From positions 186,001 to 250,000 of the forward strand of contig NZ_CANLBS010000007.1 in assembly GCF_947488945.1 (NCBI RefSeq): DNA of 64,000 nt, given 5' to 3'. Both the position numbers and the translations under genes were made by a program. The notes beneath the pieces were generated by a model. The model did no database searches and had not been told where the DNA came from. It worked only from the letters and a program-made list of their open reading frames with translations. The stretch is from an uncultured Streptomyces sp. Lineage in GTDB: Bacteria; Actinomycetota; Actinomycetes; Streptomycetales; Streptomycetaceae. Below are positions 1 to 6,807 of the stretch, piece by piece. Every line of letters starts with the position of its first letter. The stretch's first letter is position 1.

Positions 1-96
1 GCCGCTCCAGACCCGGTGGCTGGCGCGGTACTTCTCGTCCCACAGCTCCGCGCCGGTCGGGGCGGTCTGCTGGGGCTCTGCGGTCTCGTCGGTCAT
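1..96 (-). CDS. SAM-dependent methyltransferase, N-terminal fragment
   Basis: Only the first 32 residues lie in the window; the gene runs off the left edge. The segment ELWDEKYRASHRVWSG is the usual opening of a class I SAM-dependent methyltransferase found beside thioredoxin-reductase-like genes in Streptomyces, so the identity rests on family resemblance and not on seeing the SAM motifs. The ATG ending at 96 is chosen because GGGGGAG lies six bases upstream. The same frame stays open back to an ATG at 243 that overlaps the stop of the upstream flavoprotein gene as ATGA; that longer form would add a 49-residue Thr/Pro-rich tail but has no ribosome binding site. Confidence 0.7.
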   Translation of the reverse strand, partial: MTDETAEPQQTAPTGAELWDEKYRASHRVWSG

Positions 97-243
97 GGGT
101 GCTCCCCCGGTACGGGTGGTGGCGGTCCGGTCGGCGGTGGTGCCGGCCGGGGTGGTGGTCGTCGTGGTCATCGGGGTGGTGGTCGTCGTCGGGGTCGTCG
201 GGGTGGTCGGCGGGGCGGTCACGGACTCGGTCCCGTCGCTCAT
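97..243 (-). other. Thr/Pro-rich in-frame extension or low-complexity spacer
   Basis: Read on the minus strand from 243, this stretch is open and in frame with the methyltransferase. It encodes mostly threonine and proline from ACC, ACG and CCG codons. The ATG at 243-241 overlaps the TGA of the flavoprotein gene (242-240). It may be an alternative N-terminus through translational coupling, or only a simple-sequence spacer. Confidence 0.5.
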
Positions 244-1331
244 CGGGAAGCCGCTTGCCGGGTGGTCTCCGGTCCGGTGGTCTCCGGCCGGACGGTCTCC
301 AGTCCGTGGCGGCGGTCCTTGAGGACGCGCGCGCAGACCTGGCGCTCGGCCTCGGCCGAGAAGGGGGCACGCCGTGCCTCGACCGCGCGCCGGGTCTCCT
401 CGGCGACGAGGTCCATGTTGACGGCCGAGGCCGCCTTCAGCCCGGCGGCTGCGGCGCCGACGACCTGTTCCATGAGGTTGGCGACGTTACCGGCCACCCA
501 GACTCCGGGCACCCCGGTGGCGCCCATGGGGTCGGCCTCGACGTACGTCCCGATGACCTGGCCGCCCATCTCCATCGCCACGGGCACGACGCCCAGGCTC
601 TCCAGCACCCCGGAGCGCGCGTCCATCCGCGTCTGGACCACCAGTGCCTCGCGCGGGACCACGGTCCCGCCGGCCAGCCGCACCCCGGTCAGGCGGTCGT
701 CGCGCACCTCCAGCCCGGTCGCCTCGCCGTCCACCACGGCGACACCGCGCGCGGCGAGTTGCTCGTACTCCTCGTCGGACGGCTCGGGCGCGGTGTGCAG
801 GAAGAGCGTCACGTCGTCGCTCCACTGCCGCCACAGCAGCGCCTGGTGCACGACCATCGGTCCGGAGGCCAGGATGCCGATCGCCCGGGTCCTCACCTCC
901 CAGCCGTGGCAGTACGGGCAGTGCAGCACCTCGCGGCCCCAGCGCTCGGCCAGCCCTTCCACCGGCGGCAGCGTGTCCACCAGGCCGGTGGTGACCAGCA
1001 GGCGGCGCGCCTCGACGGCCGTCCCGTCGGCCCGCACGACGCGGAAACCGTCCGGCAGGCGCTCGGCCGACACCGCCTCGCCCGGCACGATCTCGGCCCC
1101 GTACGCGGCGGCCTCGGCCCGCCCGGCGGCCAGCAGCTTCTCGGGCGGAGTCCCTTCGCGCCCCAGGTAGTTGTGCACGCGGGACGCGGGCGCGTTGCGC
1201 GGCCGCCCCCCGTCGATCACCAGCACGGACCGCCGCGCCCGGGACAGGGCCAGCGCCCCGCTCAGCCCGGCGGCACCGCCGCCCACCACCACCACGTCGT
1301 ACCGCGGGTTCGTGTCGTTTCCGCTCGTCAT
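240..1331 (-). CDS. thioredoxin-reductase-like FAD oxidoreductase
   Basis: A 363-residue pyridine nucleotide-disulfide oxidoreductase of the thioredoxin reductase family. The FAD-binding motif VVVGGGAAGLSGALAL is at about residues 12-27, and a redox CPYCHGWE motif lies near residues 138-145, where thioredoxin reductases carry CxxC. A second dinucleotide site is represented by AIGILASGPM, which lacks the classical GxGxxG, so the electron donor is uncertain. It also has a charged C-terminal tail of about 40 residues beyond the usual end. The ATG at 1331 is used because GGAGGTGG lies nine bases upstream; a longer frame to 1412 runs into the next gene. Probably cytoplasmic and cotranscribed with the downstream methyltransferase. 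Its thiol partner is not visible here. Confidence 0.9.
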   Translation of the reverse strand: MTSGNDTNPRYDVVVVGGGAAGLSGALALSRARRSVLVIDGGRPRNAPASRVHNYLGREGTPPEKLLAAGRAEAAAYGAEIVPGEAVSAERLPDGFRVVRADGTAVEARRLLVTTGLVDTLPPVEGLAERWGREVLHCPYCHGWEVRTRAIGILASGPMVVHQALLWRQWSDDVTLFLHTAPEPSDEEYEQLAARGVAVVDGEATGLEVRDDRLTGVRLAGGTVVPREALVVQTRMDARSGVLESLGVVPVAMEMGGQVIGTYVEADPMGATGVPGVWVAGNVANLMEQVVGAAAAGLKAASAVNMDLVAEETRRAVEARRAPFSAEAERQVCARVLKDRRHGLETVRPETTGPETTRQAASR

Positions 1332-1345
1332 GCGGACCACCTCCT

Positions 1346-1810
1346 TCACCGCAGAGAGTGCGCCTGCGGAGCGGATTCGACAAACTTGATTGCCGGAACG
1401 GCAAACTCGCACCAGACGCTCTTGCCGGGGTTCCGCTCGCCCACTCCCCAGGCGTCCGCCAGCTCCGCGACCACGCGCAGCCCGCGCCCACCCTCCGCGT
1501 CGGGCCCTGCGTCCGCCACGCGCTCCACCCGGCCGTCACCGCTGTCGTGCACCTCGATCCGGAGCACGTCGCCCGCCCGGATGAGGTGAATGCGGAACCC
1601 GCGCCCCGGCGGCACGCCGTGGACGAGCGCGTTCGTGGCGAGCTCGCTCACGCAGAGCAGCACGTCGTGGCGCAGCCCTTCGTCCATGAGTGCGGGGCAC
1701 GCCCAGTCGGGCAGGGCCGCGCGGACGAACATGCGTACGAGCGGGATGGACCGGCGTTCCCGGCGGAAGAACGCCTCGTGCGTGCGGCGGAGTTGTGTCG
1801 TCTCATTCAT
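1346..1810 (-). CDS. HATPase-fold ATP-binding protein (anti-sigma/SpoIIAB-like)
   Basis: A 154-residue protein of the GHKL ATPase fold, like the many Streptomyces anti-sigma or switch kinases. The N-box is seen as SELATNALVHG (about residues 57-67), the G1 box as HDSGDG and the G2 region as GGRGLRVVAEL. There are no membrane segments and no histidine phospho-acceptor domain, so it is not a sensor kinase. It is divergent from the HTH-DUF5753 gene across a 112-bp region with two inverted repeats and sits next to DUF397 genes. This arrangement recurs in WhiJ-like regulatory clusters. The start at 1810 is the first in-frame ATG that does not cross the divergent promoter. The partner protein (sigma or anti-anti-sigma) cannot be read from sequence. 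Confidence 0.88.
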   Translation of the reverse strand: MNETTQLRRTHEAFFRRERRSIPLVRMFVRAALPDWACPALMDEGLRHDVLLCVSELATNALVHGVPPGRGFRIHLIRAGDVLRIEVHDSGDGRVERVADAGPDAEGGRGLRVVAELADAWGVGERNPGKSVWCEFAVPAIKFVESAPQAHSLR

Positions 1811-1815
1811 GCGAC

Positions 1816-1832
1816 GACTGTCACGAACAGTC
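1816..1832. promoter_or_regulatory. inverted repeat in divergent promoter
   Basis: GACTGT and ACAGTC arms with a 5-base spacer, six bases upstream of the ATPase start codon. The symmetry is perfect. It is a candidate operator for the HTH protein encoded divergently; no binding data are implied. Confidence 0.5.
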
Positions 1833-1857
1833 ACTAGTTTTACCCACCGTGTCAGGT

Positions 1858-1876
1858 CGTACAGCACGGTTGTACG
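1858..1876. promoter_or_regulatory. second inverted repeat in divergent promoter
   Basis: CGTACA and TGTACG arms around a 7-base spacer, 46 bases before the start of the HTH-DUF5753 gene. Together with the repeat at 1816-1832 it makes two dyads in one 112-bp intergenic region, consistent with autoregulation. Confidence 0.5.
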
Positions 1877-1922
1877 GGCTCTGATGGGCCCGACGAGGCG
1901 TACGCACGGGGAGAGAGCAGCC

Positions 1923-2744
1923 ATGCACTCGGTGAAGAAGAACAAGCGCGTCACGTCCTGGCACGTGATCGGCGCGCAGGTCGCCACCTTCCGCAAGGCG
2001 GCGGGTCTGACGCAGACGGCCCTGGCGGACCGCTGCCTCGTGGGCGAGGACACCATCGCCTCGATCGAACAGGGCCGCCGGGCGCTCCAGGCGGACGTCG
2101 CCGGCCTGTTGGACGAAGTCCTGGACACGAAGGGGGTATTGGCGGTCGCGGTGGCCAAGGTCCCGCACAAGGAGCGCTTCCCGGCGTTCGTGCAGGACTT
2201 CGTGGAACACGAGCAGGAGGCGGTGACGCTGCTGTCGTACCAGAACCAGGTGGTGCCGGGGCTGCTCCAGACGGAGGGATACGCCAGGTTCCTCTTCTCC
2301 TGCCTCTATCCGCCCCTGGAAGAGGAACAGCGGGAGGAATGGGTCACCGCCCGCCTCGACCGGCAGAAGCTCCTCGACCGCAGACCGCGGCCGATGCTGC
2401 ATTTCGTGTTGGAGGAGTCCGTCCTACGGAGCGCTATCGGCCAGGCCGCCATGCGCCTGGAGCAGCTCCGGCACTTGCGGCGGTGCATGGAACTCCCCTA
2501 CCTCGGACTCCAGATCATGCCCATGAGACTGCCCAAACACGCGGGACTGGCGGGTCCGATGGTGCTGCTGGAGACTCCGGACCACGATCATCTCGCCTAC
2601 GTCGAAGGGCAGCTCACCAGCGTGCTGCACGACGATCCCGACGACGTCAGTGTGCTCCAACAGAAATATGGGATGCTGCGCTCGCAGGCGCTCTCGGTCG
2701 AGAGCAGCGCACGCCTACTGGACGACCTGCTTGGAGAGTCATGA
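1923..2744 (+). CDS. XRE-family HTH regulator with DUF5753 domain (WhiJ-like)
   Basis: A 273-residue transcription regulator. An XRE helix-turn-helix occupies about residues 13-70 (FRKAAGLTQTALADRC followed by IASIEQGRRAL), and the DUF5753 effector domain fills the rest, recognisable by VPGLLQTEGYARFL and the closing run that precedes DDLLGES. This architecture is that of WhiJ and its many Streptomyces paralogues, which act with a DUF397 partner. The ATG at 1923 follows GGGGAGAG. The last four bases overlap the start of the first DUF397 gene (ATGA), so the two are translationally coupled. It is divergent from the ATPase gene. Which genes it controls is unknown; the dyads upstream suggest itself and the ATPase. 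Confidence 0.92.
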   Translation: MHSVKKNKRVTSWHVIGAQVATFRKAAGLTQTALADRCLVGEDTIASIEQGRRALQADVAGLLDEVLDTKGVLAVAVAKVPHKERFPAFVQDFVEHEQEAVTLLSYQNQVVPGLLQTEGYARFLFSCLYPPLEEEQREEWVTARLDRQKLLDRRPRPMLHFVLEESVLRSAIGQAAMRLEQLRHLRRCMELPYLGLQIMPMRLPKHAGLAGPMVLLETPDHDHLAYVEGQLTSVLHDDPDDVSVLQQKYGMLRSQALSVESSARLLDDLLGES

Positions 2745-2992
2745 CTCGCGCGGCACGCGGCACAGCCCTCACTTGGTTCAAGTCGACCTACAGCAGTGAC
2801 CAAGGCGGGGCCTGCCTCGAAGTCGCCTACGACTGGAGCAAGTCCAGCTACAGCAGCGACCAGGGCGGCGACTGCGTCGAGGTCGCCGCGCACCCCGCCG
2901 CCGTCCACATCCGCGACTCCAAGGTCACCGATGGCCCCGTCCTCACCGTGCCCCCACACGCCTGGAACGCCTTCGTCGGCAGCACCACCTGA
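2741..2992 (+). CDS. DUF397 protein 1
   Basis: An 83-residue DUF397 protein, the small partner usually encoded beside HTH-DUF5753 regulators. It carries the family signatures WFKSTYSS, CLEVA and VHIRDSK, and ends with a WNAFV motif. The N-terminal signature is duplicated: TWFKSTYSSDQGGACLEVA is followed directly by a near copy (WSKSSYSSDQGGDCVEVA), while most DUF397 proteins have one. The gene overlaps the upstream regulator by ATGA. A close paralogue follows 22 bases downstream. In related systems such proteins modulate the HTH partner; that role is inferred here. Confidence 0.9.
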   Translation: MTRAARGTALTWFKSTYSSDQGGACLEVAYDWSKSSYSSDQGGDCVEVAAHPAAVHIRDSKVTDGPVLTVPPHAWNAFVGSTT

Positions 2993-3014
2993 CCGGACCA
3001 GCACCGGGAGAGTC

Positions 3015-3269
3015 ATGGACCGCACCGCACGCGACACAACCCCCACGTGGTTCAAGTCCAGCTACAGCGGCAGCGAGGGCGGAGCCTGCCTCGAAGTCGC
3101 CTACGAATGGCACAAGTCCAGCCACAGTGGCAGCGAGGGCGGCGACTGCGTCGAGGTCGCCGCGCACCCCGCCGCCGTCCACATCCGCGACTCCAAGGTC
3201 ACCGACGGCCCCGTCCTCACCGTGCCCCCACACGCCTGGAACGCCTTCGTCGGCAGCACCATCGTCTGA
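3015..3269 (+). CDS. DUF397 protein 2
   Basis: An 84-residue tandem paralogue of the preceding DUF397 protein. From VEVAAHPAAVHIRDSKV to the WNAFVGST end the two are almost identical in protein and DNA, and both carry the same internal duplication of the WFKSSYS...CLEVA unit, here with GSEGG in place of SDQGG. A gene duplication that postdates the internal duplication explains this best. The ATG at 3015 is preceded by GGGAGAGTC. It is the last gene of the HTH-DUF397-DUF397 run. Confidence 0.9.
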   Translation: MDRTARDTTPTWFKSSYSGSEGGACLEVAYEWHKSSHSGSEGGDCVEVAAHPAAVHIRDSKVTDGPVLTVPPHAWNAFVGSTIV

Positions 3270-3503
3270 ATGCGATCCGCCCCGGTGAGCAAGCCCTGGC
3301 ACTTCCATCGGGGCCACCACATACGGACCACGGCATAGCAGAGGGCGCCCAGGTAATCATTGCTTCGTGACAGGTGGAGTCTGCGGCCAGCACCCGCCGG
3401 ACAACCGCAATGCCCCGCTGCACCTGCCGCGCCGAACGGCGCTCGCCCACGACGCTGCTGCGCTCTTCGAGGGCTGAGGAGGGAGAAGGAGGGAGGCGCT
3501 CAG

Positions 3504-3890
3504 CTAGAGGTCGAGCACCGCCCAGATCCGGCGGCCCTCCGGACCGGTATCGGACCCGCACCCAGTGACATGCCTGTAGCCGGTGACCCGGTGCAGCACG
3601 TCGCCCCCACCACTCTCGTGACTACCGGTCAGGCCGACCGTGTGCGACAGGACAACGATGCAGGCCGCCCCGTCCTGGTCCGACAGGTGAAGAGAAATCC
3701 GGGTGCCGCCGTCACCGAGCGCGGACTCGACCAGGAGCGTTGCGACCGCCTCCACCGCCTCCCGCGACGCTTCACCCAGCCGGTGGCCCCACGCCGCGAG
3801 CTGCTCCACCAGGACGCCACGGGCCTCTTTCGGTGCCCAAGTCGCCGGTTCCAGAAGCCGGTTGCTTCCGCGCCGATTCCGCATCGACAT
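3504..3890 (-). CDS. small ATPase-like regulatory protein, degenerate HATPase fold
   Basis: A 128-residue protein converging on the DUF397 genes. The central part (VLVEQLAAWGHRLGEASREAVEAVATLLVESA) resembles the N-terminal half of Streptomyces anti-sigma-type HATPase proteins, where a SELVTNA-like N-box would normally follow; here the equivalent LVESAL lacks the Asn. The C-terminus ends RRIWAVLDL, as such proteins often do (W-F). It is probably a catalytically impaired member of the same regulatory family as the gene at 1346-1810. The ATG at 3890 is the most reasonable start; upstream codons in frame are proline-rich and look non-coding. Function is not established. Confidence 0.6.
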   Translation of the reverse strand: MSMRNRRGSNRLLEPATWAPKEARGVLVEQLAAWGHRLGEASREAVEAVATLLVESALGDGGTRISLHLSDQDGAACIVVLSHTVGLTGSHESGGGDVLHRVTGYRHVTGCGSDTGPEGRRIWAVLDL

Positions 3891-4254
3891 ACTCCGGCGG
3901 GCCACCGGCACGACGTGCCCCGTCGCTGATCCGGCATCGACGTCATCCGGGGGCGGCGGGCTGACCGGACGCTTCGGCGGCGGTGGAGTCCGCGGTGGCC
4001 ACGTCGGCGGATGGGAGGCGTTGTCGAGAGGTGCGGGCACGGTGCCTCCCAGGGAGTGCCCTCCCAGGAAGTGCCGGGCGCAGCGCGGCGCTTCGACCCA
4101 GCGTAGGACGCAGAGCCCCCCGCGTAGCAGATCAAAGGTAATCGCCCCTCCGGACACGGCCCGAGCAGGGTGAGCGGGACGGGCCGGTCGGGACACCCCA
4201 CCGTTTGCTCCGAGGGCCCCACGCCCACGCCCGCCCACGCCGGGGACGCGTCCT
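3891..4254. other. intergenic, no convincing gene
   Basis: This 364-bp stretch lies between the small ATPase-like gene and the polyphosphate kinase gene. Open frames here have poor codon character (proline runs). I see a short direct repeat, CTCCCAGGGAGTGCC then CTCCCAGGAAGTGCC near 4046-4076, and nothing else. Confidence 0.5.
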
Positions 4255-5208
4255 CTACGGGTGCTCCCCCGGTCCCTCCGCCTGGCCGGTGAGCGGGGTC
4301 GGGGAGAGGGCGGCGGCGCCTTCTTCGCCGGGCTCCAGGAGGGTGGCGGCGGCGCCCACGATGAGGGGGTCCGGTTTGCCGACGGCTTCGGTGTCCTTGG
4401 CGTCGTAGTCCACGCGGGCCAGCAGGCTGCGCATCGCCTCCAGGCGGGCGCGGCGCTTGTCGTTGCTCTTGACCACGGTCCAGGGGGCGTGTGCGGTGTC
4501 GGTGGCGCGGAACATGTCGACCTTGGCGGCCGTGTAGTCGTCCCAGCGGTCGAGGGAGTCGATGTCCGTGGGCGACAGCTTCCACTGCCGGACGGGGTCG
4601 ACCTGCCGGATCGCGAAGCGGGTGCGCTGTTCGGCGCGGGAGACGGAGAACCAGAATTTCACCAGGATGATTCCGTCGTCCACCAGCATCCGCTCGAACA
4701 ACGGGCACTGCTGGAGGAAGAGTTCGTACTCCGGCTGGGTGCAGAAGCCCATGACCCGCTCGACCCCGGCGCGGTTGTACCAGGAGCGGTCGAAGAAGAC
4801 GAGTTCGCCCGCGGCCGGCAGGTGGGCGACGTACCGCTGGAAGTACCACTGCCCCTTTTCTCGGTCGGTGGGCTTGTCCAGGGCGACGATGTGGGCGCCG
4901 CGCGGGTTGAGGCGCTCGGTGAAGCGCTGGATGGTGCCGCCCTTGCCGGCCGCGTCGCGCCCCTCGCAGACCACGACCACCCGGGCGCCCGTCGCCTTGG
5001 TCCAGCGCTGGAGTTTGAGCAGTTCGATCTGCAGGACACGCTTGGTCCGCTCGTACTCCCTGCGGCGCACCTTGACGTCGTACGGGTAGTTCTCCCGCCA
5101 GGTGTCTATCGGTGAGCCCGCGGCGTCGAGCAGGATCGGCTGCTCCGGCCGGCTCTCGTCCACGGTCAGTCCCTGGAGCAGTTCCCTGCCCACCCGATCA
5201 CGGTCCAC
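4255..5208 (-). CDS. ppk2: polyphosphate kinase 2 (PPK2)
   Basis: A 317-residue single-domain PPK2, which transfers phosphate between polyphosphate and nucleoside diphosphates, most often making GTP or ATP from polyP. The Walker A loop is CEGRDAAGKGGT (about residues 82-93), the Walker B region is FFDRSWYNRAGVERVMGFC, and the arginine lid follows in KFWFSVSRAEQRTRF. The length and the N-terminal segment with IDTWRENYPYDVKVRRREYE match the Pseudomonas PA0141-like subgroup. A non-conserved tail of about 40 residues follows the catalytic core. It appears to be monocistronic. Cytosolic; nucleotide preference cannot be predicted from sequence alone. Confidence 0.95.
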   Translation of the reverse strand: MDRDRVGRELLQGLTVDESRPEQPILLDAAGSPIDTWRENYPYDVKVRRREYERTKRVLQIELLKLQRWTKATGARVVVVCEGRDAAGKGGTIQRFTERLNPRGAHIVALDKPTDREKGQWYFQRYVAHLPAAGELVFFDRSWYNRAGVERVMGFCTQPEYELFLQQCPLFERMLVDDGIILVKFWFSVSRAEQRTRFAIRQVDPVRQWKLSPTDIDSLDRWDDYTAAKVDMFRATDTAHAPWTVVKSNDKRRARLEAMRSLLARVDYDAKDTEAVGKPDPLIVGAAATLLEPGEEGAAALSPTPLTGQAEGPGEHP

Positions 5209-5325
5209 CGGCCCAGACCCTCTCGTTCGTGTGCGCGTCGCACGGTCCCGGCCGTTCCGTCGTCCCCGGCCGTCCGTTCCGTCATCCCGTCTGCCCCGTA
5301 TGCCCGGCTCGACGCCGTACGCGGC

Positions 5326-6717
5326 CTAGAAGCCTCCGCCGTCGAAGCCGCCGCCTCCGCCGAAGCCGCCGCCGTCCCCGAATCCGCCGCCGTCGCCGAA
5401 GCCGCCGAAGCCCGAGGAGTCGAAGTCGGAACCGGAGACGTCGCCGCCCGAGGAGTCACCGCCCGCCCCGAAGTCGCCGCCGCCGTAGTCCGCCGCGTAC
5501 GCCGGGGTGGCGAGCATGGAGCCGAGCATGGTGCCGACCAGCAGGCCGGGGAGCAGGCCGCCGCCGAAGTAGCCGCCCGCCCACGGGCCGTACGCGGGCC
5601 CGGCCTCCCAGTAGGGGCGCCGGCGGCCGCCGCCCACGTCGACGGTCCGGCTCATCGGGTCCTCGCCGTCGCGCAGCCGGACCTGGTCGGCGGCGCAGAC
5701 CGGTACCTCGCGGGCCGTGCCGCCCGACGGGGACCAGCGGACCTCGGCGACCGACGGGCCGTGGCGCGGGTCGAAGAAGCAGGGCGGCCTGCGGTCGGGG
5801 AGCGCCTTGCCCTGCCGCCGGGCCTCCAGGACGACCAGGCTGTAGCGGCCGTCCTCCAGCGCTTGGGTCACCCCCCGCACGTCGGCGGGGCGGACGGCCT
5901 GGCCCATGCGTTTCTTCGCTGTCTCGTAGGAGTCGAGGGCCCGCTCGTAGTCGTCGCGCATGGCGTCGTCGGCGCCCGGTTCGGAGGGGTGGAAGTCGAG
6001 CCGGTCGAGGGTCTCGCCGTAGGCGGTGATGTCCTCGTCGACGACGATCCGGAGCTTGTCGAGGGCGGCGCGTTCTTCCTCGTCCTTCCGGCGCCGGTTG
6101 CGGCGGTTGATCATCAGCGCGCCCGCGCCGCCGGCCACGGCGATGCCCGCCAGCACGATCAGACCGGTGCCGGGTACGCCGCCCGCCGCGCCCGCGCCGC
6201 CGGAGCCGTCGCCGGACCAGGAGGCGGGAGCGGTGCCGCGGGCCTGCGTCAGGGCGCTGTCCACGAAGGCGTCGAGCTGGGCGGGCGTGGAAGTGTCGGC
6301 GGCCGGGGCCTTCACGGCGGCGGCGAGGTTCTGCACGGCGCGGGTGGACATCACCCGGGGGTCGGCGCCGGCGTTGAAGCCGTCCCCGAGGCGCACCGCG
6401 TACACGCCGGTGATGCCGGTCTCGCTGCGCAGCGTGGCGAGGAGTCCCTCGGCTGGGTAGGCGGAGGTCTCGGGGAGCACCGCGACGAAGACGGGCTTGT
6501 CGGCATCGGTGATCCGGTCCTCCAGGGCGCGTTCCTGGGAGACGGAGAGCTGGTCGCGGGCGCCGGGGTCGACGTACACGGGGTCCTCGCGCAGGGCGCG
6601 GGCGGCGTCGGCGACGGAGGTGGGGGCGGCGGAGACGGCCGAGGACGTCCCGGCCACCGCCGCGGCGAACATCAGCAGCAGTACGGCCCAGACATACGCG
6701 AACGTCCTCTTTCGCAT
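5326..6717 (-). CDS. membrane-anchored protein with Gly-rich C-terminus
   Basis: A 463-residue protein of a Streptomyces family without assigned function. It starts with a signal peptide (MRKRTFAYVWAVLLLMFAAA, Ala-rich cleavage region), has an extracytoplasmic domain with VFVAVLPETSAYPAEG that recalls TPM-type domains, and a membrane helix near residues 178-198 (LIVLAGIAVAGGAGALMI) followed by a stop-transfer RRNRRRKDEEE. Cytoplasmic helices follow, then a hydrophobic GLLPGLLVGTMLGSML segment and a tail made of repeated FGDGGGF-like units to the end. The ATG at 6717 follows CGGAG; longer frames start in non-coding sequence. Gly-rich repeats are typical of proteins whose TPM neighbours act in membrane or protein quality control, but this is only a suggestion. 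Confidence 0.8.
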   Translation of the reverse strand: MRKRTFAYVWAVLLLMFAAAVAGTSSAVSAAPTSVADAARALREDPVYVDPGARDQLSVSQERALEDRITDADKPVFVAVLPETSAYPAEGLLATLRSETGITGVYAVRLGDGFNAGADPRVMSTRAVQNLAAAVKAPAADTSTPAQLDAFVDSALTQARGTAPASWSGDGSGGAGAAGGVPGTGLIVLAGIAVAGGAGALMINRRNRRRKDEEERAALDKLRIVVDEDITAYGETLDRLDFHPSEPGADDAMRDDYERALDSYETAKKRMGQAVRPADVRGVTQALEDGRYSLVVLEARRQGKALPDRRPPCFFDPRHGPSVAEVRWSPSGGTAREVPVCAADQVRLRDGEDPMSRTVDVGGGRRRPYWEAGPAYGPWAGGYFGGGLLPGLLVGTMLGSMLATPAYAADYGGGDFGAGGDSSGGDVSGSDFDSSGFGGFGDGGGFGDGGGFGGGGGFDGGGF

Positions 6718-6807
6718 ACTCCGAAGGTAACCCGGACGAGCGAACCATGCGTCGCTCGTCCGGGTCACCCGGTGGGGATAATCCACCCGTCCGGGTGGGG
6801 CTACGGC

